From positions 17,393 through 81,392 of the forward strand of contig NZ_QUMK01000016.1 in the NCBI RefSeq assembly GCF_010907035.1: a stretch of 64,000 nt of DNA. Direction: 5' to 3'. The stretch's first letter is position 1. The number at the start of each line of letters is the position of its first letter. The notes beneath the pieces were generated by a model. It was not told where the DNA came from. It searched no databases and saw only the letters and a program-made list of their open reading frames with translations. A program made the translations under genes and the position numbers. Positions 22,982 to 33,681 of this stretch are shown here, in pieces. This stretch comes from Rhodopseudomonas sp. BR0M22. Lineage in GTDB: Bacteria; Pseudomonadota; Alphaproteobacteria; Rhizobiales; Xanthobacteraceae.

Positions 22982-24124
22982 TCACGCGTAGCTTCCCGCC
23001 GCCTCGATCGCATTGACCTCGGTCTTGGGCCGCTGCCGCGTCAGCGCCAGCATCATCCCGACGCCGTAAGCCAGCGACACCATCGACGAGCCGCCATAGG
23101 AGATGAACGGCAGCGTCATGCCCTTGGCGGGGATCAGTTGCAGGTTCACCGCCATATTGATCCCGGCCTGAATGCCGAACAGGATCGCCAGTCCCGACGC
23201 GGCGAAGCGCGAGAACAGATCCTCGCTGCGATAGGCCCGCGACAGCGTCCGCAGCACGATGAAGGCGAACAACGCCAGCAGCGCCAGACACAGCACGATG
23301 CCGAATTCTTCGCCGGCGACGGCGAACACGAAATCGGTATGGCTGTCCGGCAGGCTGCGTTTTGCGATGCCCTCGCCCGGCCCGAGGCCGAACCAGCCGC
23401 CATTGCTGAACGCCTCGCTCGCCATGTCGACCTGGAAGGTGTCGCCGGAGGCCGGATTCATGAACCGCTTGATACGGCCGGCGACGTGCGGTACCAGCAG
23501 ATAGGCGGCGAACAAGCCGCCCGCCGCGGTGGCGCCAAGCCCGAATACCCAAATCACGCGCATCCCGGCGATGAAGAACAGCGAGCCCCAGACCATGGTG
23601 ATCAGCATGGTCTGGCCGAAATCCGGCTCCATCACCAGCAGCGACACCAGCGTCAGCAGCAGCATCATCGCCATCGAGGTCGCCGGCATTTCCGGCCGCC
23701 GCGCCGCTTCGGAGAACAGCCACGCGGCGAGGATAACGAACGACGGCTTGGCGATTTCCGAGGCCTGAATGTTGATGCCGACAAGCGTGATCCAGCGCCG
23801 CGCGCCCTTCACTTCCGGCCCGATCAGGAGCGTGGCTACGATCAGCGCGACCGACAGCGCGAACACGACCAGCGCCGAGCGCCGGATCTGCCGCGGCGAC
23901 AGGAACGACACCCCGATCAGCACCACGATCGACGGAAACAGGAACAGGACGTGCCGGTTGAAGAAGTGGAACGGATCGAGCCCGATCCTCGTCGCGACCG
24001 GCGGCGACGCCGCCAGCGACAGGATCACGCCGGCCAGCATCAGCGCGATCAGCGCCACCAGCAGCACGCGGTCGACGGTCCACCACCATTCGCTGAATGG
24101 GGTGCGTTGGTCACGGGAGATCAT
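22982..24124 (-). CDS. ftsW: Peptidoglycan polymerase FtsW (SEDS family)
   Basis: A SEDS-family septal glycan polymerase of 380 residues that acts with FtsI. About ten hydrophobic segments are visible. Typical signatures are ASEIAKPSFVILAAW, LLVMEPDFGQTMLI, SHTDFVFAVAGEEFGI and the C-terminal AKGMTLPFISYGGSSM. The start MISRDQRTPFSEWW is conserved-looking. It sits between murD and murG; murG follows after four bases. The 193-base gap to murD contains a repeat of the GTCATCCCCGCGAAGGCGGG family, so a promoter could lie there. Confidence 0.97.
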   Translation of the reverse strand: MISRDQRTPFSEWWWTVDRVLLVALIALMLAGVILSLAASPPVATRIGLDPFHFFNRHVLFLFPSIVVLIGVSFLSPRQIRRSALVVFALSVALIVATLLIGPEVKGARRWITLVGINIQASEIAKPSFVILAAWLFSEAARRPEMPATSMAMMLLLTLVSLLVMEPDFGQTMLITMVWGSLFFIAGMRVIWVFGLGATAAGGLFAAYLLVPHVAGRIKRFMNPASGDTFQVDMASEAFSNGGWFGLGPGEGIAKRSLPDSHTDFVFAVAGEEFGIVLCLALLALFAFIVLRTLSRAYRSEDLFSRFAASGLAILFGIQAGINMAVNLQLIPAKGMTLPFISYGGSSMVSLAYGVGMMLALTRQRPKTEVNAIEAAGSYA

Positions 24125-24239
24125 CGGCGATCCTGAGCAAAGAGATCGCCCATTGGTGCGCCCACGTGGTTGCTAGGGGGTTAATGCTTTGAGGCGGATT
24201 TGAGATGTGAACGGAAGAGTCTGTATCTCCGGGGCACAG

Positions 24240-24290
24240 CGGTCATCCCGCCATCGTCGTCATCCCCGCGAAGGCGGGCGATGACGGCGT
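24240..24290. repeat. Family D repeat between ftsW and murD
   Basis: GTCATCCCCGCGAAGGCGGGCG followed by ATGACG, with a partial GTCATCCCG copy just before, forms a short dyad. The same core (CCCCGCCTTCGCGGGGATGAC in reverse) appears at 63742-63842. Confidence 0.6.
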
Positions 24291-24317
24291 CTGAGAGGCG
24301 GCGCAGTGCCCCCGGCC

Positions 24318-25715
24318 TCACACCGCCGCAACGCCATTCAGCGCCGTCACCAGCTCACGAAACCTGGTGCCACGGATCTCGAAATTGCGGAACTGGTCGA
24401 ACGACGCGCAGGCCGGCGACAGCAACACCACCGGTTCGGCAAGGCCTGAAGCAGCGGCGTCGCGAGCCGCGGCCTGGACCGCATTCTCCAGCGTCCGGCT
24501 GATTTCGTAGGGCACCCGCCCCTCCAGCGTCGTCGAGAACTCGGCCGCCGCCTCGCCGATCAGATAGGCTTTGCGGATCCGCGGGAAGTATTCGGCGAGA
24601 CTTTCGATGCCACCGGTCTTCGGCTTGCCGCCGGCGATCCAGAAGATGTCGCCGAACGACGACAGCGCCTTGGCAGCGGCATCCGCATTGGTCGCCTTGG
24701 AGTCGTTGACGAACAGCGTCGTCCCCTGCCGGCCGACCTGTTCCATCCGGTGAGCCAGACCCGGGAAGCTGCGCAGCCCTCGCTGCAGCACTTCGGGCGA
24801 AACGCCGAGCGCCAGCACCGCAGCCGCTGCGGCCGCCGCGTTCTGCGCGTTGTGCAGGCCGCGCAGCGAACCGATCCCGCCGAGCTTGGCGACTTCGCTG
24901 GAGGCGCCGCCGTCGATGCGGCGAATGGCGTCGAGATCGGCGGTGATCCCAGACTCGACCGGCCCCTGGACCGACATCCGCACCACCCGCTTGCCGGCAC
25001 GTTCGATCCGGTCCGCGGCGGCGCGGCCGAACTCATCGTCGACGCCGACGATCGACGTACCGCCTTCTTGCACGCCGGCGACCAGCCGCTCCTTCACCGC
25101 AGCGTAGTGCTCGATGGTGCCGTGGCGGTCGATGTGATCCTCGGTGACGTTGAGCAGGATGCCGACGGTCGGGTCGAGCGAGGGCGTCAGGTCGATCTGG
25201 TACGACGACATCTCGATGACATGGACGCGGCCGTCCTTCGGCGGCTCCAGCGACAGAATCGCGGTGCCGATATTGCCGCCGAGCTGGGTGTCCCAGCCGG
25301 CCTCGCGCAGCAGATGCGCGATCAGCGCCGTGGTGGTCGACTTGCCGTTGGTGCCGGTGATGGCGACGAACGGCGCGTGCGGCGCGTGCGCCTTGCGCTC
25401 GCGGCAGAACAGCTCCACGTCGCCGATCACTTCGACGCCGGCCTCCTGCGCCTTCAGCACGGTCCAATGCGGCGCCGGATGCGTCAGCGGCACGCCGGGG
25501 GTGAGCACCAGCGCATCGAAATTGACCCACGACAGATTGCGCAGATCCGCGGTGACGAAGCCGGCCTGCGCCGCCTCGACCATGCGGTCGAGATTGTCGT
25601 CGCACGCAATCACTTCGGCGCCGCCGGCTTTGAGCGCATGACAGCTCGCCAGCCCAGACCCGCCGAGCCCGAACACCGCGACCGAGCGGCCTGCGAAAGT
25701 GGTGACGGGGATCAT
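24318..25715 (-). CDS. murD: UDP-N-acetylmuramoyl-L-alanine--D-glutamate ligase
   Basis: A Mur ligase of 465 residues that adds D-Glu to the UDP-MurNAc-L-Ala precursor. The N-terminal UDP-binding fold has [17 protein letters not shown], the P-loop is [19 protein letters not shown] near residue 120, and later marks are [19 protein letters not shown] and [17 protein letters not shown] with [12 protein letters not shown], characteristic of MurD. The start ATG at 25715 gives [20 protein letters not shown] family C repeat fills the 151-base gap to mraY. Confidence 0.97.
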   Translation of the reverse strand: MIPVTTFAGRSVAVFGLGGSGLASCHALKAGGAEVIACDDNLDRMVEAAQAGFVTADLRNLSWVNFDALVLTPGVPLTHPAPHWTVLKAQEAGVEVIGDVELFCRERKAHAPHAPFVAITGTNGKSTTTALIAHLLREAGWDTQLGGNIGTAILSLEPPKDGRVHVIEMSSYQIDLTPSLDPTVGILLNVTEDHIDRHGTIEHYAAVKERLVAGVQEGGTSIVGVDDEFGRAAADRIERAGKRVVRMSVQGPVESGITADLDAIRRIDGGASSEVAKLGGIGSLRGLHNAQNAAAAAAAVLALGVSPEVLQRGLRSFPGLAHRMEQVGRQGTTLFVNDSKATNADAAAKALSSFGDIFWIAGGKPKTGGIESLAEYFPRIRKAYLIGEAAAEFSTTLEGRVPYEISRTLENAVQAAARDAAASGLAEPVVLLSPACASFDQFRNFEIRGTRFRELVTALNGVAAV

Positions 25716-25740
25716 GCCGACGCTCCGACTACAAGGACGA

Positions 25741-25838
25741 CCTCATCCTGAGGAGCGCGCGCCAGCGGGCGTCTCGAAGGATGATTGTTTGGCACATCCT
25801 TCGAGACGCGGCCCTGCGGGCCGCTCCTCAGGACGAGG
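25741..25838. repeat. Family C dyad repeat between mraY and murD
   Basis: CCTCATCCTGAGGAGC at the left end pairs with GCTCCTCAGGACGAGG at the right end, and an inner pair GTCTCGAAGGATG / CATCCTTCGAGAC flanks a short spacer. It is one long imperfect palindrome of about 98 bases and would fold into a hairpin in the dcw transcript. Confidence 0.8.
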
Positions 25839-25866
25839 TTGTGCCGATGGAATCGTATCAACAACG

Positions 25867-26952
25867 TCACCGCAACTTCAGCGTCGACAGGCCGGCGAGC
25901 GCCAGCATCACGGCGATGATCCAGAACCGGATCACGATCTGCGGCTCGGTCCAGCCCTTCTGTTCGAAGTGGTGGTGGATCGGCGCCATCTTGAACACGC
26001 GCTTGCCGGTGAGCTTGAACGAGGCGACCTGCACAATCACCGACACCGCTTCGAGCACGAACAGGCCGCCGATCACCGCGAGCACGATCTCGTGCTTCAC
26101 CGCCACCGCGATCGAGCCGAGCATGCCGCCGAGCGCCAGCGAGCCGGTATCGCCCATGAAGATCGAGGCCGGCGGCGCGTTGAACCACAGGAATCCGAGC
26201 CCGGCGCCGAGCAGCGCGCCGCACAGCACCGACAGTTCGCCCGTGCCGGCGACGTAGTTGATCTGCAGATATTCGGCGAAAACCGCGTTGCCGGCCAGAT
26301 ACGAGATCAGCCCGAAGCTGGCGGCGGCGATCATCACCGGCACGATCGCGAGGCCGTCGAGGCCGTCGGTCAGGTTCACCGCATTGCCGGCGCCGACCAC
26401 CACGAACGCGCCGAACGCCACGAACGCCCAGCCGAGATTGATCATCACTTCCTTGAAGAACGGGATCACCAGCGAACTCGACAACGGCGCACGGCCGAGC
26501 CACACCAGCGCGAAACAGGCCGCAGCGGCGATGGTGAATTCGATCAGCAGCCGGGTGCGGCCGGAGATGCCGGCATGGGTCTGCTTGGTGACTTTCATGT
26601 AGTCGTCGTAGAAGCCGACGAAGCCGAAGCCGAGCGTCACCGCCAGCACAATCCACACATAAGGATTGAGCGGATTGGCCCACAGCACGGTGCCGACCGT
26701 CAGCCCCGACAGGATCATCAGGCCGCCCATCGTCGGCGTGCCCTTCTTCGAAACCAGATGCGATTGCGGGCCGTCGGTGCGGATCGGCTGGCCCTTGCCC
26801 TGGCGCAGCCGCAGATTGTCGATGATCCAAGGCCCGAACATGAACACGAACAGCGCCCCGGTCACCATCGCGCCGCCGGTGCGGAAAGTGATGTAGCGGA
26901 AGACGTTGAACGCAGGAAACGAGCCGGAGAGGTCGATCAGCCAATAAAGCAT
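25867..26952 (-). CDS. mraY: Phospho-N-acetylmuramoyl-pentapeptide transferase
   Basis: An integral membrane enzyme of 361 residues that makes lipid I from UDP-MurNAc-pentapeptide and undecaprenyl phosphate. About ten hydrophobic segments are seen. Diagnostic motifs are [18 protein letters not shown] (catalytic Asp pair), [25 protein letters not shown] and the histidine motif [13 protein letters not shown]. The length and motif order are normal. It starts ten bases after the murF stop, so the murE-murF-mraY set is probably one operon. Confidence 0.98.
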   Translation of the reverse strand: MLYWLIDLSGSFPAFNVFRYITFRTGGAMVTGALFVFMFGPWIIDNLRLRQGKGQPIRTDGPQSHLVSKKGTPTMGGLMILSGLTVGTVLWANPLNPYVWIVLAVTLGFGFVGFYDDYMKVTKQTHAGISGRTRLLIEFTIAAAACFALVWLGRAPLSSSLVIPFFKEVMINLGWAFVAFGAFVVVGAGNAVNLTDGLDGLAIVPVMIAAASFGLISYLAGNAVFAEYLQINYVAGTGELSVLCGALLGAGLGFLWFNAPPASIFMGDTGSLALGGMLGSIAVAVKHEIVLAVIGGLFVLEAVSVIVQVASFKLTGKRVFKMAPIHHHFEQKGWTEPQIVIRFWIIAVMLALAGLSTLKLR

Positions 26953-26962
26953 TCAAGCCGCC

Positions 26963-28402
26963 TTACACCGCAGCGTCGTCGCGCGCGGCCTTGCCGGGGA
27001 AGCGCTTCTCGAGCGCGGTGACAATCGTTTTCATGCGGGATCCGAGCGAACCCTTCACCATCACGGCGTCGCCGGCTCTGAGCGCGGCGACGACCTGGGA
27101 TTCGAGCCCGGCCGCGTCGCCTGCATAGCCCCCTCGTTTGCCGGAGGAAAGGGCGTCCCACAAATTGCGCATCAACGGTCCGCAGCAGAACACCAGGTCG
27201 ATGCCGTGCGTGCGCACCGCCTCCACCAGCCCGCGATGCAGCTCCGGCCCGGTCGGGCCGAGTTCGAGCATGTCGCCGAGCACTGCGATCCGCCGCCCCT
27301 GCAGCCCGATCTCGGCGCGGCCGAGCACGCCGAGCGCAGCCGCCATCGACGCCGGATTGGCGTTGTAACTTTCGTCGATCAGCATCGCTTCGTCGGCGCC
27401 GATCCAAAGCGTCCTGCGCGCGCCACGGCCTGCGGCAGGCTGAACCTGCGACATCGCCAGCGCGGCGAGCGCGAGGTCGGCACCGGCCAGCTCCGCCGCA
27501 GCCAGCACCGCCAGGGAATTCATCGCCATGTGGCGGCCCGGCATGCCGACCTTGTAGGTGACGTCGTGGCCGACAATGCGGGCGTGCACCGCCGAGCAAT
27601 CGGCATGCAGCGCGACGTCGAGCAGCCGCGCATCGGCGGACGGGTCAGCGCCGAAAGTGACGATGCGTCCGACATTGGCGCGTAGCGCGTTGGTGCTGAG
27701 CCGGTCGAACATCGGGTTGTCGCGATTGAGCACCGCGATGCCGCCGGGCTCCAATCCCAAGAAGATCTCCGATTTGGCATCGGCAATGCCCTCGATGCCG
27801 GAAAAGAATTCCAGATGCACCGGTTCGACCGTGGTGATGATGGCGATGTGCGGCCGTACCATCTTCACCAGAGGTTCGATCTCGCCGGCATGGTTCATGC
27901 CGATCTCGAACACCGCGTAGTCCACGCTCGCCGGACAGCGCGCCAGCGTCAGCGGCACACCCCAATGATTGTTGAACGACGCCACCGAGGCGTGGGTGAG
28001 GCCTTGCGCTCCGAGCACAGCGCGCAAGGCCTCCTTGGTGGAAGTCTTGCCGACCGAGCCGGTGACCGCGATGACTTTGGCGGTCAGGCGCGAGCGCGCC
28101 GCGATGCCGAGCCGGCGCAGACCCTCGAGCACGTCGTCGACGACCAAGAGCGGCGCGTCGGCGGCGAACTTGTCGCGCTGCGCCTTCTCGACCACCGCCA
28201 GCGCGGCCCCGGCATTGAGCGCCGCAGCGACGAAATCATGGCCATCGTGGACATCGCCTTTGATCGCGAAGTACGCATCCCCCGGCGCCAGCGTGCGGCT
28301 GTCGATCGAGATGCCGAACACATCGCGCGGCAGCGTTCCGCTACGCGTGGCGACCATCGCCTCCGCCATCGCGTCGGAGGTCCATAACGGGTCTGTGCTC
28401 AT
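26963..28402 (-). CDS. murF: UDP-N-acetylmuramoyl-tripeptide--D-Ala-D-Ala ligase
   Basis: A Mur ligase of 479 residues that adds the D-Ala-D-Ala dipeptide. The N-terminal Mur domain contains GISIDSRTLAPGDAYFAIKG, the P-loop is AVTGSVGKTSTKEALRAVL near residue 110, and FEIGMNHAGEIEPLVKMVRP and LIDESYNANPASMAAAL are MurF signatures. The start ATG at 28402 overlaps the murE stop in an ATGA, so the two are translationally coupled. The dipeptide it uses would be made by the divergent Ddl at 15808-16797. Confidence 0.97.
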   Translation of the reverse strand: MSTDPLWTSDAMAEAMVATRSGTLPRDVFGISIDSRTLAPGDAYFAIKGDVHDGHDFVAAALNAGAALAVVEKAQRDKFAADAPLLVVDDVLEGLRRLGIAARSRLTAKVIAVTGSVGKTSTKEALRAVLGAQGLTHASVASFNNHWGVPLTLARCPASVDYAVFEIGMNHAGEIEPLVKMVRPHIAIITTVEPVHLEFFSGIEGIADAKSEIFLGLEPGGIAVLNRDNPMFDRLSTNALRANVGRIVTFGADPSADARLLDVALHADCSAVHARIVGHDVTYKVGMPGRHMAMNSLAVLAAAELAGADLALAALAMSQVQPAAGRGARRTLWIGADEAMLIDESYNANPASMAAALGVLGRAEIGLQGRRIAVLGDMLELGPTGPELHRGLVEAVRTHGIDLVFCCGPLMRNLWDALSSGKRGGYAGDAAGLESQVVAALRAGDAVMVKGSLGSRMKTIVTALEKRFPGKAARDDAAV

Positions 28403-29856
28403 GCGGCGCTCGCTGACAACGCCGCGTGCGCGGCTTCGTGATCACTGAAATGCAGCACCGTGTCGCCCACGATCTGCCCAACCTCGTGTCCCTTGCCGGC
28501 AATCACCAGCGCGTCGCCGGGCTGCAATTCGCCGATCGCGGTGCGGATCGCCTCGGCGCGGTCGCCGATCTCGCGCGCCCCGGGCGCGGCAGCGAGGATC
28601 GCGGCGCGGATCGCGGCGGGATCTTCGCTGCGCGGATTGTCGTCGGTGACGATCACCGCATCGGCGTTCTCGGCGGCGATTGCGCCCATCAGCGGCCGCT
28701 TGCCGGTGTCGCGGTCACCGCCGGCGCCGAACACCACCACCAGCTGGCGCTTGGCATAAGGCCGCAGCGCCTGCAGCGTCTTGGCGAGCGCATCCGGCTT
28801 ATGTGCGTAGTCGACGAACACCGGCGCGCCATTGCGGGCTCCGACCAAGTCGAGCCGGCCGGGCGCGCCTTCGAGATGTTCGAGCGCAGCAAAGCTCGCC
28901 GCCGCATCGCCGCCGGTGCCGATCACGAGGCCGGCCGACACCAGAGCGTTCTCGATCTGGAATTCGCCGACCAGCGGCAGCTTGATGCTGTAGCGCCGCC
29001 CCGCATGCTCGATCGTGAGCCGCTGCGCGAAGCCATCGACCACGGCGTCGATCAACTTGATCCCCGCGTCCGGATCACCGTTGCGGCCGATGGTGATCAG
29101 CCGCAGCCCGCGCTGACGCGCCGCTTCGATGACTTGCGCCGAACAGTCGTGATCGGCGGAGATCACCGCCGAGCCGCCGTCCTGCACCAGATTGCGGAAC
29201 AGCCGCAGTTTGGCATTCAGATAGTGCGCGACGTCGGGGTGATAATCCATATGGTCGCGCGACAGATTGGTGAAGCCGCCGGCGGCGACGCGAACGCCGT
29301 CGAGGCGGAACTGATCGAGCCCGTGCGACGAGGCTTCCAGCGCCAGATGGGTGATGCCCTCGCCCGCGATCTCGTCGAGCGAGCGATGCAGCGCGATCGG
29401 GTCCGGCGTCGTCAGCGAGCCGTAGACGCTGCGCGTCGGCGTGACGAGACCGATCGTGCCGATGCTGGCGGAGGCATGGCCGAGCCGCTGCCAGATCTGC
29501 CGGGTGAAGGCCGCGACCGAGGTCTTGCCGCTGGTGCCGGTGACCGCGGCGATCACCTCGGGCTGGCGCGGGTAGAACCGCGCCGCGGCCAGCGCCAGCG
29601 CCAGGCGCGGATTGGCAAGCCGCACGAACGGCACCGCGAGGTCATCCTCGGGCCGATGGTCGCCTGCGATCGCCACCGCACCGGCCGCAACCGCCGCCGC
29701 GACAAAGCGTGCGCCGTCGGTCCTGGCGCCGGCGAGCGCGAAGAACAGGTCGCCCGGTTTCACCGCGCGGCTGTCGACGGCGATCCCGCCGATGGCGACG
29801 TCGGCCGCAGACGCGGCAATCTCGGCCTCGTCGCTGAAGAGATCGCGGAGCTTCAT
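28399..29856 (-). CDS. murE: UDP-MurNAc-L-Ala-D-Glu--meso-diaminopimelate ligase
   Basis: A Mur ligase of 485 residues that adds the third amino acid of the stem peptide. The N-terminal domain has GIAVDSRAVKPGDLFFAL, the P-loop is AVTGTSGKTSVAAFTRQIW near residue 110, and the DNPR motif (DDNPRSEDPAAI near residue 405) indicates meso-diaminopimelate rather than lysine. Other marks are LALEASSHGLDQFRLDGV and NLSRDHMDYH. The start ATG at 29856 gives MKLRDLFSDEAE. It lies 111 bases after the ftsI stop, a gap without a visible terminator. Confidence 0.97.
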   Translation of the reverse strand: MKLRDLFSDEAEIAASAADVAIGGIAVDSRAVKPGDLFFALAGARTDGARFVAAAVAAGAVAIAGDHRPEDDLAVPFVRLANPRLALALAAARFYPRQPEVIAAVTGTSGKTSVAAFTRQIWQRLGHASASIGTIGLVTPTRSVYGSLTTPDPIALHRSLDEIAGEGITHLALEASSHGLDQFRLDGVRVAAGGFTNLSRDHMDYHPDVAHYLNAKLRLFRNLVQDGGSAVISADHDCSAQVIEAARQRGLRLITIGRNGDPDAGIKLIDAVVDGFAQRLTIEHAGRRYSIKLPLVGEFQIENALVSAGLVIGTGGDAAASFAALEHLEGAPGRLDLVGARNGAPVFVDYAHKPDALAKTLQALRPYAKRQLVVVFGAGGDRDTGKRPLMGAIAAENADAVIVTDDNPRSEDPAAIRAAILAAAPGAREIGDRAEAIRTAIGELQPGDALVIAGKGHEVGQIVGDTVLHFSDHEAAHAALSASAA

Positions 29857-29967
29857 GGTCCTCGGGCGTCCGATTCGAGACAGATGTTCTCACGCCTGAG
29901 AGGCTTTTAGCGCAAGCGGGGCGCAGCGCAACTCGGCGGCCACGCGCCCCGCCCGGCCGAACCGGCG

Positions 29968-31722
29968 TTACTGACCGCCCCGCGATGCCGCAAGAATGAG
30001 GCGGTCCGGCGGCGGCAAATCGAACCGCGGCTCGATCCCGAGCAGCGGCGCGATTCGCTCGATCACCTTGCCGCCGGTCGGCACTGCGTTCCAGCCGGAG
30101 GTGATGAAACCGTGAGTCTCCGGCAGCGCCTTCGGCTCGTCCAGCATCACCAGCACCTGGTATTTCGGCTTGTCGGCCGGCAGGATGGCGGTGAACGAGT
30201 TCAGCACCTGCTTCTTGGCGTAGCGGCCGTTGATGACCTTCTCGGAGGTGCCGGTCTTGCCGCCAAGATAGTATCCCTTGGCGATCTGCTCGGCCTGACG
30301 CGCGGTACCGACCTCGGCGTTGAGCCGCATCAGGTAGCGGATCTTGTCGCTGGTGTCCGGCTTGATCACCCGCTTGGCCACCTTCATCGCCTCCTCGTGG
30401 GTGCGCTTCAGGAAGGTCGGCGGAATCAGATAGCCGCCGTTGACCATCGCGTTGATGCCCATCACCGCCTGCAACGGCGCCACCGCGATGCCGTGACCGA
30501 ACGAGATGGTGATGGTGTTGAGTTCGCCCCAGCGCTTCGGCACCAGCGGCGAGGCGCTTTCCGGCAGCTCGGTGCGCAGCCGGTCGAGCTGGCCGATCTT
30601 CTTCAGGAACGCCTTGTGCGCCTCGACGCCCTGAGCCAGCGCGATCCGCGCCGCGCCGACGTTGGACGAATAGGTGAAGACTTCCGGCAGCGAGATGAAG
30701 CGTCCCATCCGGTGATCGTCGTGGATCTTGAACTTGCCGTATTGCAGCGGACCGCGCGCATCGTACATCGAGCTCAGCGTCGCCTTGCCGCTGTCCAGCG
30801 CCATCGCCAGCGTCAGCGTCTTGAAGGTCGAGCCCATCTCGTAGACGCCGGTGGTGAGCCGGTTGATGCGGTCGGGGTCGTTAGCCTCTTTCGGATTGTT
30901 CGGATCGAAGTCCGGCAGCGACACCATGGCGACGATCTCGCCGGTGTTGACGTCGGAGACCAGGCCGGACGCCGCCTTGGCGCTGAACTTCTCCTTGGCC
31001 TTCATCAGTTCGTCGCGCAGCGCATGCTCGACGCGGACGTCGAGCGCCAGCTCGATCGGCCGCTGCATCCGGTCGGATGCGAAGCCGGCGCGGTGCAGAT
31101 CGGCGAGGCCATTGGTGTCGAGCCACTTCTCGATGCCGGCGATGCCCTGGTTGTCGATGTTGACCAGACCGATCAGGTGCGAAACCTCGGCAGCGTTCGG
31201 ATAGACGCGCTTGTTCTCGCGCAGGAAGCCGATGCCGGGAATGCCCAGCTTCTTGATCTCGGCCTGCTGGCGCGGCGTGATTTCGCGCTTCAGCCAGACG
31301 AAGCCCTTCTTCGACGCCAGCCGCTCGCGGACCTCCTGAGTTTCGAGGTCGGGCAGCGTCGCGGTGAGCAGCTCCACCGCTTCGTCCTGGTCGATGATCC
31401 GGCGCGGCTCGCCGAACAGCGACGGCGTTTTCACGTCGGTGGCGAGGATCTGTCCGTTGCGATCGACGATGTCGGGCCGCGCGGTGGCGACCGCATCCTG
31501 AGACCCGCCGCGCCGCGAACCGTGGCCGTCCCCGACCACCGCGATCATCACCAGCTTGAACGCTATCACGCCGTACACCACCGCGAACGCGATCATCGCC
31601 AGCCCGACACGCGCCCGCGCCTTGGCGTCGCGATCGACCTCGCTGCCGTAAATCAGGCTGCGGATCAGGCGCTGACGCCATTTGATGTGGTGGCCGACGA
31701 GCGGCATCGTGGAATCTGTCAC
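29968..31722 (-). CDS. ftsI: Septal transpeptidase FtsI (PBP3)
   Basis: A class B penicillin-binding protein of 584 residues that cross-links septal peptidoglycan with FtsW. A short cytoplasmic tail and one membrane segment ([22 protein letters not shown]) precede the pedestal domain. The catalytic motifs are SxxK in [15 protein letters not shown], SxN in [13 protein letters not shown], and KTG in [11 protein letters not shown]. The start is the GTG at 31722, which overlaps the ftsL stop (GTGA). A longer frame to 31941 reads over ftsL and is rejected. Confidence 0.96.
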   Translation of the reverse strand: MTDSTMPLVGHHIKWRQRLIRSLIYGSEVDRDAKARARVGLAMIAFAVVYGVIAFKLVMIAVVGDGHGSRRGGSQDAVATARPDIVDRNGQILATDVKTPSLFGEPRRIIDQDEAVELLTATLPDLETQEVRERLASKKGFVWLKREITPRQQAEIKKLGIPGIGFLRENKRVYPNAAEVSHLIGLVNIDNQGIAGIEKWLDTNGLADLHRAGFASDRMQRPIELALDVRVEHALRDELMKAKEKFSAKAASGLVSDVNTGEIVAMVSLPDFDPNNPKEANDPDRINRLTTGVYEMGSTFKTLTLAMALDSGKATLSSMYDARGPLQYGKFKIHDDHRMGRFISLPEVFTYSSNVGAARIALAQGVEAHKAFLKKIGQLDRLRTELPESASPLVPKRWGELNTITISFGHGIAVAPLQAVMGINAMVNGGYLIPPTFLKRTHEEAMKVAKRVIKPDTSDKIRYLMRLNAEVGTARQAEQIAKGYYLGGKTGTSEKVINGRYAKKQVLNSFTAILPADKPKYQVLVMLDEPKALPETHGFITSGWNAVPTGGKVIERIAPLLGIEPRFDLPPPDRLILAASRGGQ

Positions 31723-32102
31723 TGGGCGGGCTCCGGAGCCGGCAGAGAGCCGGTGACCATGTCGGGATCGATCTTTTCGATCATCGAGGCGATCGGATCG
31801 GGAGCGTTGGGATCGACGACGGCCGGCGGACGCTCGGGAAGGCTCTTCAACGCATCGAACTGACGCGCGGTCACCGGCTTCAGTTTGAGGTGGCGGGCAG
31901 CAAGGCCCTGCAGCCGGCCGGGCGAATCCAGCTTGGCCCATTCGGCGCGCAGCCGGGCAATCGCCTCGCGCTCCTTGCGCAGCTCGGCATGGAGCTGCAG
32001 CACCTTCTCGGTCCGCACGGTGGATTCCAGCTTGATACGGTACACATAGGCCGCAGCAAACACCAGCATGCCGATGACCAGCACATGCACGAGGCGCATC
32101 AT
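31719..32102 (-). CDS. ftsL: Cell division protein FtsL
   Basis: A small bitopic divisome protein of 127 residues. It has a very short cytoplasmic tip, one membrane segment ([20 protein letters not shown]) and a coiled-coil region ([21 protein letters not shown]) followed by the [13 protein letters not shown] motif typical of FtsL. The C-terminal tail is Pro/Asp-rich. The ATG at 32102 overlaps the rsmH stop (ATGA), while its own stop overlaps the ftsI GTG, so the three genes are coupled. The extra N-terminal frame to 32138 lies inside rsmH. Confidence 0.92.
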   Translation of the reverse strand: MMRLVHVLVIGMLVFAAAYVYRIKLESTVRTEKVLQLHAELRKEREAIARLRAEWAKLDSPGRLQGLAARHLKLKPVTARQFDALKSLPERPPAVVDPNAPDPIASMIEKIDPDMVTGSLPAPEPAQ

Positions 32103-33097
32103 CGGCCGGCCCTCATCACGCTGGCGAGCGTCGGCCATCCCGGCAGATCGCCGGTGGGGTGTGCCGGCGCTGCGGTGCGTTCGGCGCCGCGCAGCTTGGC
32201 CGAGCGCGCCCGCGGATTGGCCGCGACTTCGGCATCGCCGGCGACGATCGGCCGCTTGCCGAGCAGCGTAAAGCTCGGCGCCGCCTGCGCCAGCTCCGGC
32301 AGATGGCGCGAGCCGCCGCCGGTCTTGCTGCGCGCAGTGAGGAAGGTTTTGACGATGCGGTCTTCCAGCGAATGGAACGACACCACCGCCAGCCGGCCGC
32401 CCGGCTTCAGCGCGCGCTCGGCGGCGTCGAGCGCCTGATGTAGTTCGTCGAGCTCTTCGTTGACGAAGATCCGCAGGCCCTGAAACGTGCGGGTCGCCGG
32501 ATGGATTTCACCGGGCTTGGCGCGCACCACTTTGGCGACGATGTCGGCGAGCGCCTTGGTGGTGGTGATCGGCGCCTCGCTACGCGCCGCCACGATGGCG
32601 CGGGCGATGTGGCGTGAATAGCGCTCTTCGCCGAAGATGTAGATGATGTTGGCGAGATCGGGTTCGGATGCGCGGGCGACGACATCGGCCGCGCTCGGCC
32701 CGTCCCGCCCCATCCGCATGTCGAGCGGCCCGTCGAACCGGAACGAGAAGCCGCGCTCGGCCTGGTCGAGCTGCATCGACGACACGCCGATGTCCATGAC
32801 CACGCCATCGACGGTATCGGCGCCCTGCGCGGCGCAGATCTCGGCGAGATTGGAGAACCGGTCGTGCACCAGCGTCAGCCGGCCGCCGGCTTCAGCCACC
32901 AGATCGGCACCGCCGGCGATCGCAGTCGGATCGCGGTCGATCGCGATCACGCGGCTGCCGGGGGTCTGCAGGATCAGCCGCGTATAGCCGCCGGCCCCGA
33001 ACGTGCCGTCGACATAGACGCCGCCGTCGCGCGGCGCGAGCAGTCCGACCGCTTCGGGCCCGAGCACCGGAATATGGCGTGCGCCGGAATGGCTCAT
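32099..33097 (-). CDS. rsmH: 16S rRNA (cytosine1402-N4)-methyltransferase
   Basis: The first gene of the dcw cluster, 332 residues (formerly MraW). It methylates C1402 in the decoding centre of 16S rRNA. The SAM-binding loop is [13 protein letters not shown] near residue 35, followed by [23 protein letters not shown] and a C-terminal [18 protein letters not shown], all RsmH signatures. The start [13 protein letters not shown] at 33097 is the usual one; the long upstream frame to 33328 is rejected as low-homology promoter sequence. No mraZ gene precedes it, though mraZ-rsmH is the usual start of this cluster in many bacteria. Confidence 0.97.
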   Translation of the reverse strand: MSHSGARHIPVLGPEAVGLLAPRDGGVYVDGTFGAGGYTRLILQTPGSRVIAIDRDPTAIAGGADLVAEAGGRLTLVHDRFSNLAEICAAQGADTVDGVVMDIGVSSMQLDQAERGFSFRFDGPLDMRMGRDGPSAADVVARASEPDLANIIYIFGEERYSRHIARAIVAARSEAPITTTKALADIVAKVVRAKPGEIHPATRTFQGLRIFVNEELDELHQALDAAERALKPGGRLAVVSFHSLEDRIVKTFLTARSKTGGGSRHLPELAQAAPSFTLLGKRPIVAGDAEVAANPRARSAKLRGAERTAAPAHPTGDLPGWPTLASVMRAGR

Positions 33098-33681
33098 GCG
33101 ATGGCCCCGGCCGCGCTGAGGCCACGTCCGGTCCGCATCGCGCGAAAACCGGCCGAGCTGATCGTCGGCTTGCTGCAGGGCAATCGGCCCATCGTGCCTC
33201 GCCTCGTCCCAATCCACCGACAGAGCGCCGTGCCAGCCGGCCGAAGCGACCGACGAACTTGGCTCTCCGCAAGAAATCTGATGGATTTCCATCGGCTTAT
33301 GGGGCGTCACAGGAGATATTGCCGGCAATTTGACACCGGCTGTTCACCGCTCAGTAACGGCGCTTACGCTTAAGAAACCGTTGACGGATGCCCGCTCATT
33401 CCGCGTCCGAAGAGACGGCGCTCGCTCCCTGCCCCTCGCTGCGCGGCAGGATGGGCGAAACCCGGCCTCGTCCACAGAAAATGGCAAAATCGTGAATACA
33501 GCGCGTTGCGGGGAAGCACAGGGACTCAGATAGTAAATCGAAAGTTGCAGCCGGCGCCGCTCCGCCTCCCGCCGCGGTCCTGCCAGTATTGAGTCGTCCG
33601 ATGTTGTCAGGTTCGTTAGCGTCCGTTGGTCAGGAGTCGAAACGTCGACGCGCCCTCTTTTTGCCCAAGGGCATCGCGTCC
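33098..33681. other. Divergent promoter region of the dcw cluster and the amidase gene
   Basis: A 584-base stretch without a credible gene. It must hold the promoter of rsmH on the minus strand and that of the amidase on the plus strand. I looked for mraZ, for repeated TGGG boxes bound by MraZ and for a tRNA, and saw none. The frames that cross it have no recognisable content. Confidence 0.55.

Noticed and set aside
33330..33533. A 67-residue frame in the dcw upstream region, considered as a possible mraZ or leader peptide
   Set aside because: It has no MraZ motifs and no clear ribosome-binding site.
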